Position numbers and translations under genes: made by a program. A stretch of 64,000 nt of DNA from Myxococcus virescens (lineage in GTDB: Bacteria; Myxococcota; Myxococcia; Myxococcales; Myxococcaceae), in NCBI RefSeq assembly GCF_900101905.1, contig NZ_FNAJ01000023.1:1-64000 (forward strand). Reading direction: 5' to 3'. Below the pieces are notes generated by a model. That model ran no database searches, was not told the DNA's origin, and was given only the letters and a program-made list of their open reading frames with translations. Numbering within the stretch: position 1 is the stretch's first letter; each line of letters opens with the position of its first letter. Below are positions 53,173 to 61,509 of the stretch, piece after piece.

Positions 53173-54903
53173 CTATTCTGGCCGGTCCTCGGAGACATCC
53201 AGGCGCTCGAAGGCGTGGCCCAGCGCCATGACGCCCAGCCACACCTCTCCCACCAACACCCCCGCCGCGACGAAGCCCGCCACGGGCAGGGCCCAGGGGC
53301 CCAACAGCGTCGACACAGGGAGGCCCACCACGAGCGCCACCAGCCCCGCGGGAATCAACCCCACCAGCATCACCACCAGCGTGCCCACGACGGCCAGCAG
53401 ACGCTGGCCCATCGCCTCGATGCCGCGTGCCCGCTCGCCTGTGTCCGCCGGTACCCACGAGGGAAAGAGGACCACCGCCGCGTTCTGCACGAAGAGGCCC
53501 GACAGCGACACGGCCGGAAGCAGGAACGCCAGCGCCAGCCCTCCTGGCCACCACCAGCCGCCCAGGCGCGACGCCTCCACGCCGGGCCCCAGGACGAGCG
53601 CCACCGCCAACAGCGCGAGCTGGAACGAGGCCAGGGCCAGTGAGGATGCCGCCAACTGCGCGCGCACCACCTGCCGTCCTGTCAGTGGCATGGCGCGCAG
53701 CAGGTCCAGCTTGGGCAGGTCCATCCGCAGGTCCATGCGGAACGCGCTCGGCCCCACCACCGTCAGCATCACCGACAACGCCAGCGCCACCGGCCCGAGC
53801 ACCCGCCGCGTGTCCGTGAACAGACGCGTGTCGCCCATCATCGCCGCGATGACACCGCCCAGGATGATGAAGGCGAGGAACACCGCGAACCCGCCCCCCA
53901 TCCGCTTGCGCGCAATCAGGTTCTTCCAGATGAGCGCCACCTCCGGTCGGCCTCGAGGCAGCAGCCGGAATGGAGGGCGGCTCAACGTGAGCGAGCCCAC
54001 CCGCGTCATCCGCCCCGAGGCCCGCAGCATGCGCTCCCGTGAGCGGGACTCCGCGCGCACCACCGCCGTTTCCTCGAACGGAACTTCGGCCCAGAGCACC
54101 CAGCCGTAGTGCGCCGCCATCAGCGCCAACGCCGGTGGCAGGGCCCACAGGAAGTCGTCCACGCTCTGCGCCAGCGCTGGCGCCACCAGCAGCCGGCCCG
54201 GCCACAACACGGCCGCCACGCCGGGAGACGCCGTCAGCGCCTGCAACCACCCGCGAAGCGCGCGGCCTGACGACAGGTCCTCGGGCACCGGGTGCTCTCG
54301 CAGCGAGGTGAACACCGCCAGCGCCACGAGCGCCAGGACACCCCCCACCGCGCCCCAGCGGACCACCTGGCCCCAGAGGCCCCGTGCCGACAGCCGCGTG
54401 CGCACGAAGGACGCCGCCGTCGAGTGCAGATAGAGCGTGCCCAGGGCCAGACACGCCCCCACGAAGAAGAGGACGGGATGCGGGCTGATGGCCCTCCCGA
54501 GGAACAGCGTGGCGAACAACGCGCCCAGCGACGCGCCCAGGAGCCCGCGCACCAGCTTGTATTGCAGCAGGGCCCTGCGAGGGACGGGCGCGGGGAAGAG
54601 TTGCACCACCTCCGTTTCCGAGAAGGTCAACGACGGCCGGTCCCGGCCCAGCGCCCACGCGGCGAACAATGTCCCCAGCGCGGAGCCGACCAGCGACAAC
54701 TCGGCGAACAACCGCACACCTTCGGGCACCGTTCCCACCGACCCACGGAAGTCCAAACGCCGGAAGAAGACGGAATAGAGATACGCCACGCCTACCAGCA
54801 CGCCCAGGAGGTAGCGCGGCTTGCGCAGCCGCTCCAACTGCCGCCGGATGCGATTGCGCCAGGTCGCGGCCCAGAGGAAGGCCACCGCGCGAGGGAAGCT
54901 CAC
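53173..54903 (-). CDS. ABC-2 type multi-helix exporter permease
   Basis: 576 aa with about a dozen hydrophobic segments in two groups separated by a basic cytoplasmic stretch (RAESRSRERMLRASGRMTRVG) that looks like an inter-half linker. The start is GTG 54903, overlapping the ATPase stop as GTGA; longer frames lie in the ATPase gene. It would form the membrane channel for the ATPase encoded just upstream. The substrate is unknown. Confidence 0.82.
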   Translation of the reverse strand: MSFPRAVAFLWAATWRNRIRRQLERLRKPRYLLGVLVGVAYLYSVFFRRLDFRGSVGTVPEGVRLFAELSLVGSALGTLFAAWALGRDRPSLTFSETEVVQLFPAPVPRRALLQYKLVRGLLGASLGALFATLFLGRAISPHPVLFFVGACLALGTLYLHSTAASFVRTRLSARGLWGQVVRWGAVGGVLALVALAVFTSLREHPVPEDLSSGRALRGWLQALTASPGVAAVLWPGRLLVAPALAQSVDDFLWALPPALALMAAHYGWVLWAEVPFEETAVVRAESRSRERMLRASGRMTRVGSLTLSRPPFRLLPRGRPEVALIWKNLIARKRMGGGFAVFLAFIILGGVIAAMMGDTRLFTDTRRVLGPVALALSVMLTVVGPSAFRMDLRMDLPKLDLLRAMPLTGRQVVRAQLAASSLALASFQLALLAVALVLGPGVEASRLGGWWWPGGLALAFLLPAVSLSGLFVQNAAVVLFPSWVPADTGERARGIEAMGQRLLAVVGTLVVMLVGLIPAGLVALVVGLPVSTLLGPWALPVAGFVAAGVLVGEVWLGVMALGHAFERLDVSEDRPE

Positions 54904-55649
54904 GGCGCCTGCGTTCCCGCGCTGGTGATTCGGACGAAGAGCTCTTCCAGCGAGGCGTGCTCCCCTTCCGCGCCACTCAGTCGCGCGCGGATGTCTTCCA
55001 GGCTGCCCAGCGCCATGGCCTTGCCGCCCGCGATGACGAGCAGCCGGTGGCACAGCTCCTCCACCAGCGGCAGCAGATGCGAGGACAGCACCAGGGCCGC
55101 GCCCTCCTCCGCCCGGCGCCGCAGCGACGCCTTCATCCGCCGGATGCCGATGGGGTCCAGGCCGGTGAGTGGCTCGTCCAGGAGGATGAGCTTGGGCGAA
55201 TGCAGGAAGCCACAGGCGATGGACAGCTTCTGCTTCATGCCTCGCGACAGCTCGCCCGGCAGGGACTTCTCCTTGCCCGTCAGCTCCATCTCCTCCAGCA
55301 GCGCGCGGCCCCGCTCCTCCCAGTCCTCCACGCCGTAGAGCCGGGCCGTGAAGTTCAGGTGCTCCCACACCGTGAGGTATTCGAAGAAGCGCGGCTCGTC
55401 CGGCAGGAAGGCCAGCGCGCGCTTCGCATCCACCGGCGTCCGCGACAAGTCATATCCCGCGACCAGGATGCGGCCCGAGCTGGGCGGCAGGATGCCCGCC
55501 AGGCACCGCAACGTGGACGTCTTCCCCGCGCCGTTGGGCCCCACCAACCCGAGCACCTCGCCGGGCGCCACCTCGAAGGTGAGCCCCTGCACGGCCTTCA
55601 CCTCGCCGTACGCCTTCTCCAGGCCCTCCACCCGCAGGACGGAATCCAT
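54900..55649 (-). CDS. ABC transporter ATP-binding protein (ABC-2 type exporter)
   Basis: 249 aa: Walker A GPNGAGKTS, signature LSRGMKQKLSIACGFLH and Walker B LILLDEPLTGLDPIG, the arrangement of DrrA/CcmA-type exporters. It starts 16 bp after the cheY stop, so it may be co-transcribed with the chemosensory genes. It is coupled to the permease. Confidence 0.9.
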   Translation of the reverse strand: MDSVLRVEGLEKAYGEVKAVQGLTFEVAPGEVLGLVGPNGAGKTSTLRCLAGILPPSSGRILVAGYDLSRTPVDAKRALAFLPDEPRFFEYLTVWEHLNFTARLYGVEDWEERGRALLEEMELTGKEKSLPGELSRGMKQKLSIACGFLHSPKLILLDEPLTGLDPIGIRRMKASLRRRAEEGAALVLSSHLLPLVEELCHRLLVIAGGKAMALGSLEDIRARLSGAEGEHASLEELFVRITSAGTQAP

Positions 55650-55665
55650 TCGTGCGCGCTCACCT

Positions 55666-56046
55666 TCAGTCCAGCTTCAGCAGGTCCCGAACGGTATCCA
55701 GCACGACCTTCGCCTGCACGGGTTTCACCAGGTACGCGCTCGCGCCCAGCTTCATCGCGCGCTCCCGGTCCGCCGCCGCCCCCTCCGTGGTGACGACGAT
55801 GATGGGGACGTTCCGGTACTCGGTCGCCTGCCGGATGTGGCTGATGAGCTTCAGCCCGTCCATCAGCGGCATGTTGATGTCCGTGAGCACCAGGTCGAAG
55901 CGGCCCTGCGTCAGCTTCTTCAAGCCCTCGGCGCCGTCCTGGGCCTCGGTACACACCACGCCGGACAGGCGCTGCAACGCGTACATGATGCTGCGCCGCA
56001 TGGCCTGCGAGTCATCCACCACCAAGGCTCGAATCTGCTGCGTCAT
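55666..56046 (-). CDS. cheY: CheY-like single-domain response regulator
   Basis: 126 aa, one receiver domain. The acidic pair is in VVDDSQAMRR, the phosphoacceptor Asp in LVLTDINMPLMDG and the Lys in AYLVKPVQ, all intact. It is the last che gene, 41 bp after cheB, and would carry the signal from CheA to an output still to be found. Receiver domains alone cannot tell motility from gene regulation. Confidence 0.93.
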   Translation of the reverse strand: MTQQIRALVVDDSQAMRRSIMYALQRLSGVVCTEAQDGAEGLKKLTQGRFDLVLTDINMPLMDGLKLISHIRQATEYRNVPIIVVTTEGAAADRERAMKLGASAYLVKPVQAKVVLDTVRDLLKLD

Positions 56047-56087
56047 GGGCCGGGGACGTTAGCACCCGTGCGCCAGGGGCCGGAGTT

Positions 56088-57125
56088 TCAGCGCCGCCGC
56101 CGCGCCAGGGCCGCGAGCGCCGGGCCGATGTCACCCAGTGGAATCACCCGCTTCACCACCCCGGTGGCGATGGCCTCCCCCGGCATGCCGAACACCACCG
56201 AGGTCTCCTCCGACTGCGCCCAGACCTCGCCGCCAGCGTGGTGCACCGCGCGCGCGCCCTCCGCGCCGTCGGCGCCCATGCCGGTGAGCACCACCCCCAG
56301 GGCCTTGGCGCCGAGCACCTGCGCCATGCTGACGAAGAGGCGGTCCACGCTGGGCGCGTACTTGTCCACGGGCGTGGACGGCGGCGTGTGCAGCTCCAGC
56401 CGGGAGCCCCGCTCGGCCACCACCATGTGCCGCCCGCCTGGAGCGATGTACACGTGCCCGGGCTGGACCAGGTCTCCGTCACGGGCCTCCGTCACCGAGA
56501 AGGGGCCGATGCGGTCCAGCCGGTCCGCGAAGGCGCGGGTGAACTGCGGCGGCATGTGCTGGCAGACCAACACGCACGGCGTGGGCTCCACGGCCAGCCC
56601 CTCCAGCACCCGCTGCACCGCCGGGGGTCCCCCCGTGGAGGCGCCCACGGCCACCACCAGCGGCGGCTCGCCCGCCACCGCCATGGCACGAGCCCCTGGC
56701 GCCGCGTGCCGGTAACCGGGGCGCACGTGCCGCGCCGCCCGGACCTTCTCCAGCAGCTCCACCCGAAGCGCCTCCATGGCCTCGAACGTCGGGTGCTGCG
56801 GCTTGGCGATGAAGTCGAACGCCCCCAGCTCCAGCGCCTTGAAGACATCCGAGCGGTGCGAATAGCTGGAGATGACGATGACGGGCGTGGGCGCCGTGCG
56901 CATCAGCAGGCGGAGGAATGTGTACCCGCCGAGCTTCGGCATCTCCAGGTCCAGCGTCACCACGTCGGGCTTCAGGTCCACGACCTTCTTCAAGCCCTCT
57001 TCGCCATCCGCCGCGCGGTCCACCACTCGCACGTCCGGCTCCGACTCCAACATCGTGGAGAGGGTCCGCCGGTTGTGGGCCGAGTCGTCGATGACCAGTA
57101 CGGAGATGACGCCCTTGCTGCTCAT
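56088..57125 (-). CDS. cheB: Chemotaxis protein methylesterase CheB
   Basis: 345 aa. N-terminal receiver (VIDDSAHNRR; phospho-Asp in VVTLDLEMPKLGG) and C-terminal methylesterase with the catalytic Ser in VAVGASTGGPPAVQ, His in CQHMPPQFTRAFA and Asp in GMGADGAEGARA. It demethylates and deamidates receptors after phosphorylation by CheA. Start ATG 57125 overlaps the cheR stop (ATGA). No receptor (MCP) gene is in the window. Confidence 0.96.
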   Translation of the reverse strand: MSSKGVISVLVIDDSAHNRRTLSTMLESEPDVRVVDRAADGEEGLKKVVDLKPDVVTLDLEMPKLGGYTFLRLLMRTAPTPVIVISSYSHRSDVFKALELGAFDFIAKPQHPTFEAMEALRVELLEKVRAARHVRPGYRHAAPGARAMAVAGEPPLVVAVGASTGGPPAVQRVLEGLAVEPTPCVLVCQHMPPQFTRAFADRLDRIGPFSVTEARDGDLVQPGHVYIAPGGRHMVVAERGSRLELHTPPSTPVDKYAPSVDRLFVSMAQVLGAKALGVVLTGMGADGAEGARAVHHAGGEVWAQSEETSVVFGMPGEAIATGVVKRVIPLGDIGPALAALARRRR

Positions 57126-57994
57126 CGACGCGCTCCTTCGTCCAGCTCCGGCCTCCGGTACACCAGGTCCCCACGCAGGTGAACGAACTCGAAGTCCGAG
57201 CCCAGGTTCAGCAGGTTCTCTGAGTGTCCCAGCAGCAGGTACCCCCCTGGCACCAGCCGGTCCCGAACGATGCGCAGGAACTTCCGGCGTGCCGCCAGGT
57301 CGAAGTAGATGAGCACGTTGCGGCAGAACACCACATCCATGCGTGGCACCAGTTGGCTACCCACCTCGTCCAGCAGGTTGTGGTGGCCAAAGGACACCCA
57401 GGCGCGCACTTCGTCCCGGACGCGCACGCGGCTGTTGCCCAGCGAAACGAAGTGGCGTTCCAGCAATTCCGGCGAGGTAGCACGCAGCGCGGAAGGCCCG
57501 TACTCCGCTCGCCGCGCCATGGCCAACACGCGCCGGGAGATGTCCGTGCCCAGGACCTCCACGTCCCAGTCGTCGAAGCGGCGGCTGTCCTTGAGGAGCA
57601 TCGCCAGCGTGTAGGCCTCCTCCCCGGACGAGCACCCCGCGGACCACACCCGCAGGCGCCGCAGCCGCGCGTTGCGCTGCGCCACCACCGGGAGCAGTTC
57701 GTCCGTGAAGGCCTTGAGCTGCATGGGCTCGCGGAAGAAGTACGTCTCGTGAGTGGTGAGGGATTCGACGGCCGCCTCCAGCTCTGCGTGCCGGTTGGCG
57801 TCGTAGCGCAGGTAGCGGTGGTACGCGCCGTAGTCCAGCAGTCCCAGCAACTCCAGCCGGGGCCACAGCCGGCGCTCCATCACGAACTTCATGTCCTCGT
57901 GCACCAGGATGCCGCAGTGCGAATACACGTGGTCCCGGAGGAGACGGAACTCCTCCGCTGACATCTCCGGACGTCCGTCGTCGAAGCGTGCCAT
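57122..57994 (-). CDS. cheR: Chemotaxis protein methyltransferase CheR
   Basis: 290 aa; N-terminal helical domain, then the SAM-binding core with FFREPMQLKAFTDELLPVV, VWSAGCSSGEEAYTLAM and DVVFCRNVLIYFDLAARRK, matching CheR. It methylates receptor glutamates using SAM, opposing CheB. It is 9 bp after the HEAT-repeat gene and overlaps cheB. Confidence 0.96.
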   Translation of the reverse strand: MARFDDGRPEMSAEEFRLLRDHVYSHCGILVHEDMKFVMERRLWPRLELLGLLDYGAYHRYLRYDANRHAELEAAVESLTTHETYFFREPMQLKAFTDELLPVVAQRNARLRRLRVWSAGCSSGEEAYTLAMLLKDSRRFDDWDVEVLGTDISRRVLAMARRAEYGPSALRATSPELLERHFVSLGNSRVRVRDEVRAWVSFGHHNLLDEVGSQLVPRMDVVFCRNVLIYFDLAARRKFLRIVRDRLVPGGYLLLGHSENLLNLGSDFEFVHLRGDLVYRRPELDEGARR

Positions 57995-58003
57995 GGAGCC
58001 CTC

Positions 58004-59983
58004 TCAGCGCCGGAGCAGGCGCTCCACGGCATCGGAGAGGGCTCGCAGCGCCAGGGCGTCCGACTCCGCCTCCAGCGCCTCCCGGGCGGCGGACAGACAC
58101 TCCGGCCCCGCCGAATCTCCCAGCACTCGCGCCGCCGCCGCGCGGACATCCCAGCGCGCATGACGCAGCAGGGACAGCGCCATCGTCACCCCGGCCGACG
58201 ACTCCGCCCCCGCCACCAGCGCCGCCTTCACCACCTCCACGTCCGGATGGCCCGCGGCCTCCCGCAACACCCCGGGGCCCGCCGCTCCCATCCGCGCCAG
58301 GGCCCGCACCGCGGCCACCGCCAGCGCGCCATCCGCATCCCGCGTCAGGGCCACCAGGTCCGGCACCCGGTCCAACGCGCCGCAGTCCCCCGCCGCCTCC
58401 ACCGCGGCCACCCGCACGGAGGGGTCCTCGTCCCTCAGGACCGGTGACAGCAGCGCGCCCGCGTCAGGTCCGCCCAGTCGTGCCAGGGCCCGCGTGCCCG
58501 CGATGCGCACCGGCACGGACTCATCCGCGAGCGCCGCGCGCACCAACTCCCGGCCGACGTCGCCATCCAGCTCACACGCCGCCACCACCGCCGCCGCGCG
58601 CCACCGAGGGTCCTCGTCTCGCGCCAGCCGCTTCAACGTGGGCAGGGCCGGCACGCCGCCCACGTGGGCCAGGGCGGCGACCGCCGCGGGCGTGGCCCTG
58701 CGCGCCACCGCGTCCTCCAACGCCTCCAGCACCGCCTGCCGGCACGACTCCGCCAGCCCGGTCAGGGAGCGCGTCGCCGCGCCCGCGAGGGATGGCTCTT
58801 CCAGCAGGGCGACGAGCGGCGACACCGCCGAGGCCGCGCCTGTCCTCCCCAAGGCACGCACCACCACCGCGCGAAGCTCGTCCTCCACCCACTCCAGCAA
58901 CGCGCACAGCGGCGCCACCGCCGAGGCGTCGACCAGGTCCACCAGCGCTTCGGCTGCGGCGGCCCGCGCCGGCAGGGACAGGTCCGGCAGACGCTGAAGC
59001 AAGGTGCGCCCGCCGTCCGGCCCCAACCTGCCCAGCGTACGCAGCACCTCGCGCAGCAGCCGCGCCTCGCGCGCACACTCCGCCACGGGCACGGCCAGCG
59101 AAGCCTCGCCCAGCGAGGCCACCGCCACCAACGAGCCCGCGCACACCATGACGTCCTCGGACGCCAGCGCCTCGGTCAGTCGCGGCGTCAGACCGGGCAG
59201 GGGCAAGAGCGCCTTCCGCACCACCGCTTCGAGCGCCCCACGCCGCGCGTCCGCGGCACGCGCGGCCTGGGTCCCCAGCGCGGACAGCGCCGCCTCTCGC
59301 ACCGAGCGCAACTCCGACGTGAGCCCCTGGCAGATGCGCACCGTCGCGTCCGCCTCCGGAAGGAGGCCCAGCATCCGATAGGCGCTCCGCTGAAGCCGAG
59401 GGTCCTCCAGCAAGGCCTTCACCACCGGCAGGGGCGCCGCATGCTGAAGCAGCGTCAACCCTTCCAGGGCGGACAGGCGAAGCAGCGGCTCCGGCTCGGC
59501 CAGCAGCGCCTCCAGCGCGGTGACGGCCTGCGCGCCGCCAATGCGCCCCAGCGCCTCCGCCGCGGACACACGCACGTTGAGGTCCGCGTCCGACAGCGAA
59601 CGCACCAGGGGGCCCTCCGCGTCGCGCTGACCCAGTTGCCCAAGGATGTCCGCGGCGAACTTGCGTTGGTCCGGGTCCGGATGGGCCAGCAGGTCCACCA
59701 ACGGGCCCAACGCGACACTGCCCAACCCCGCGAGCGCCTCCGCCGCCGCGTTCCGAGCCCCCGTCTCCCCTCGCTCCCCCAGCACGGAGATGAGCCGGGC
59801 CGCGAGCTCGCTCGAGGCGGGCATCCGCTTGAGGGCCTCCGCCGCGACGTGGCGCACGCGCCAGCTCTCGTCATGCAAACCGACGACGAGAATCTCCAGA
59901 ACGCCCGCGGTGCACGGGTCCAGCGACTGGAGTGCGAGGTAGCGCGCCTCTTCCTCGACCGGGGGCTCGGAGTGGGGGCTCAT
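58004..59983 (-). CDS. HEAT-repeat protein in the chemosensory operon
   Basis: 659 aa made almost wholly of ~31-residue HEAT-like repeats (e.g. DADLNVRVSAAEALGRIGG, DEDPSVRVAAVEAAGDCG), at least a dozen copies, acidic-alanine rich, with no membrane segment or enzyme motif. Such solenoids bind partners. It starts by overlapping the small membrane gene (ATGA at 59980-59983) and ends 9 bp before cheR, so it is part of the che operon and may scaffold the array or link it to its output. Confidence 0.85.
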   Translation of the reverse strand: MSPHSEPPVEEEARYLALQSLDPCTAGVLEILVVGLHDESWRVRHVAAEALKRMPASSELAARLISVLGERGETGARNAAAEALAGLGSVALGPLVDLLAHPDPDQRKFAADILGQLGQRDAEGPLVRSLSDADLNVRVSAAEALGRIGGAQAVTALEALLAEPEPLLRLSALEGLTLLQHAAPLPVVKALLEDPRLQRSAYRMLGLLPEADATVRICQGLTSELRSVREAALSALGTQAARAADARRGALEAVVRKALLPLPGLTPRLTEALASEDVMVCAGSLVAVASLGEASLAVPVAECAREARLLREVLRTLGRLGPDGGRTLLQRLPDLSLPARAAAAEALVDLVDASAVAPLCALLEWVEDELRAVVVRALGRTGAASAVSPLVALLEEPSLAGAATRSLTGLAESCRQAVLEALEDAVARRATPAAVAALAHVGGVPALPTLKRLARDEDPRWRAAAVVAACELDGDVGRELVRAALADESVPVRIAGTRALARLGGPDAGALLSPVLRDEDPSVRVAAVEAAGDCGALDRVPDLVALTRDADGALAVAAVRALARMGAAGPGVLREAAGHPDVEVVKAALVAGAESSAGVTMALSLLRHARWDVRAAAARVLGDSAGPECLSAAREALEAESDALALRALSDAVERLLRR

Positions 59984-60357
59984 GTGTCGAAGACCTGGTC
60001 AGACCCTGGCTGGAGGTAGAACCAGAGGGCGTAGGCCCCCAGGGCCGTGCCCAGCGGAACATTGGGAATGGCGAGGATGCCCAGCACCAGTGTCAGCGTC
60101 CTCGACCACGCTTTGCGATACAGCAGCCCGAAGCCGGTGATGACACCCGGCAACCCCAGCAGCGCCAGGCACCCGCCCACGCCCATGCCCATGGCAACAA
60201 TCAGCGCCCGTTCCTCGGGCTTCGCGCCTGGCAACATCCCGCCCATCGCCCCGAAGAACAGCATCACTCCCACGGCGATGAGCACCGACAGCCCGTTGAT
60301 GACGATGAAGAGGATGCCGAGGATTCTTCGGTGCTGCTCCAGTCCTTGATGGCCCAC
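59980..60357 (-). CDS. Small membrane protein in the chemosensory operon
   Basis: 125 aa with three to four hydrophobic helices (ILGILFIVINGLSVLIAV, then ALIVAMGMGVGGCLALLGL, then TLTLVLGILAIPNVPLG). GTG at 60357 follows GGGGGATTGAG. No family is recognised. It lies 21 bp after a cheW and overlaps the HEAT gene. Confidence 0.7.
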   Translation of the reverse strand: MGHQGLEQHRRILGILFIVINGLSVLIAVGVMLFFGAMGGMLPGAKPEERALIVAMGMGVGGCLALLGLPGVITGFGLLYRKAWSRTLTLVLGILAIPNVPLGTALGAYALWFYLQPGSDQVFDT

Positions 60358-60378
60358 CTCAATCCCCCATGTGTGCGC

Positions 60379-60903
60379 CTACGTTGTGTTCCTTGAAGAC
60401 TCGCGCTCCAACTCCACGCGCAGCAATGCCTTGAGGTCCAGCAGCAGCCGGAGCCGGTCCGGTGGTCCACAGACACCGACGACAAAGGGCGTGTGTCCCG
60501 CCACCCTCAGCGCGGGCGCGGGCTTGATGTCGCCGCGCCGCACGCGCAGCACCTCCGCTACCCGGTCCACCTTCACCGCCACGCGCCGCGTACCCAGCTT
60601 GCAGACCAGCAGCCGCGTCTTCGGCGTCTCCGGCCCCGGCGTGCCCAGGAGCCGGCACCGCAGGTCCACCACCGGCAGGATGAGGCCGCGCAGGTGGAGC
60701 ACGCCCTCCACGAACGCCGGGGCGTGGGGGATGGGGGTGATGCGCTGGAGCGGGAGGATTTCCTCCACCCGCATGATGTCCAGCACGTACTCCTCGGCGC
60801 CGATGAAGAAGGCACAGAGTTGCACCACCGTGTCCGCGGCCGAGGACACTTCATCCGGGACCGCGTGGGGACGCCGCGACAGCAGGTTGACAGAGTCCTT
60901 CAT
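60379..60903 (-). CDS. cheW: CheW-like coupling protein
   Basis: 174 aa CheW domain: LCAFFIGAEEYVLDIMRVEE, the GVLHLRGLILPVVDLR core, and LLDLKALLRVELE near the end. It bridges CheA to receptors. ATG 60903 overlaps the stop of the preceding cheW (ATGA); a longer frame to 60975 lies inside that gene. Confidence 0.92.
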   Translation of the reverse strand: MKDSVNLLSRRPHAVPDEVSSAADTVVQLCAFFIGAEEYVLDIMRVEEILPLQRITPIPHAPAFVEGVLHLRGLILPVVDLRCRLLGTPGPETPKTRLLVCKLGTRRVAVKVDRVAEVLRVRRGDIKPAPALRVAGHTPFVVGVCGPPDRLRLLLDLKALLRVELERESSRNTT

Positions 60904-61466
60904 GGGGCGAGCGCCTGTTCCGCGTCCAAGAGGATGTAGAGCATGGGGCCACGCCGGCCCATGCCCACCACGCAATCCCTGTCACCCACGCGCATCCCCG
61001 GTGGCGGCGCCTCCAGCATGGACGGCTTGAGCTTCACCACGCCCACCACGCCATCCACCCACACCCCCGCGGGCCCCGTCTCCGTGCGCAGCACGAGGAT
61101 GCGAGCGCTCCGGGGCGGCGCCGGCGCGTCGGGCCCGGCGACCAGGGGCGCCCGCTCCGCCAGCCGCAGCCGCACCTTGACGTCGTATACGGGCAGCAGC
61201 TCACCGCGCAGGTTCATCACCCCCAGGAGTTGAGGCTCGGCGCGGGGAATCTCCGTCAGCGGCGGAACCTTGGAGATTTCACGCACCCCCCGGATGGGGA
61301 CCGCGTAGCACTCCCCTTCCAGGCGAAAGGCCAGATACTCCTCGGGCACCTCTTCGGGGGCCGCGGGCAAGACACCGTCGCTGCCCGCCGCGAAGTCCTG
61401 GAGCCCGGAGACGTCCTCGTCAGGACGGTAGAAGAAGTCGTCGAGCAGTTCCGAGAACCGGGACAC
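60900..61466 (-). CDS. cheW: CheW-like coupling protein with acidic N-terminal extension
   Basis: 188 aa; ~40 acidic residues (FSELLDDFFYRPDEDVSGL...) precede a CheW domain with YLAFRLEGECYAVPIRGVRE, LLGVMNLRGELLPVYDVK and the GMGRRGPMLYILLDAEQAL end. GTG 61466 is the start. Two CheW proteins in one operon could connect different receptors or CheA ends. It lies 43 bp after cheA. Confidence 0.9.
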   Translation of the reverse strand: MSRFSELLDDFFYRPDEDVSGLQDFAAGSDGVLPAAPEEVPEEYLAFRLEGECYAVPIRGVREISKVPPLTEIPRAEPQLLGVMNLRGELLPVYDVKVRLRLAERAPLVAGPDAPAPPRSARILVLRTETGPAGVWVDGVVGVVKLKPSMLEAPPPGMRVGDRDCVVGMGRRGPMLYILLDAEQALAP

Positions 61467-61509
61467 AGCGACGCAGGATAGCAGCCGGCGCGCCCGTTCG
61501 CAGCGAGGG

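Noticed and set aside
52595-54976. 793-aa minus-strand frame across the ABC permease and dehydrogenase genes
   Set aside because: Gly/Arg/Ala-rich off-frame reading of two well supported genes.
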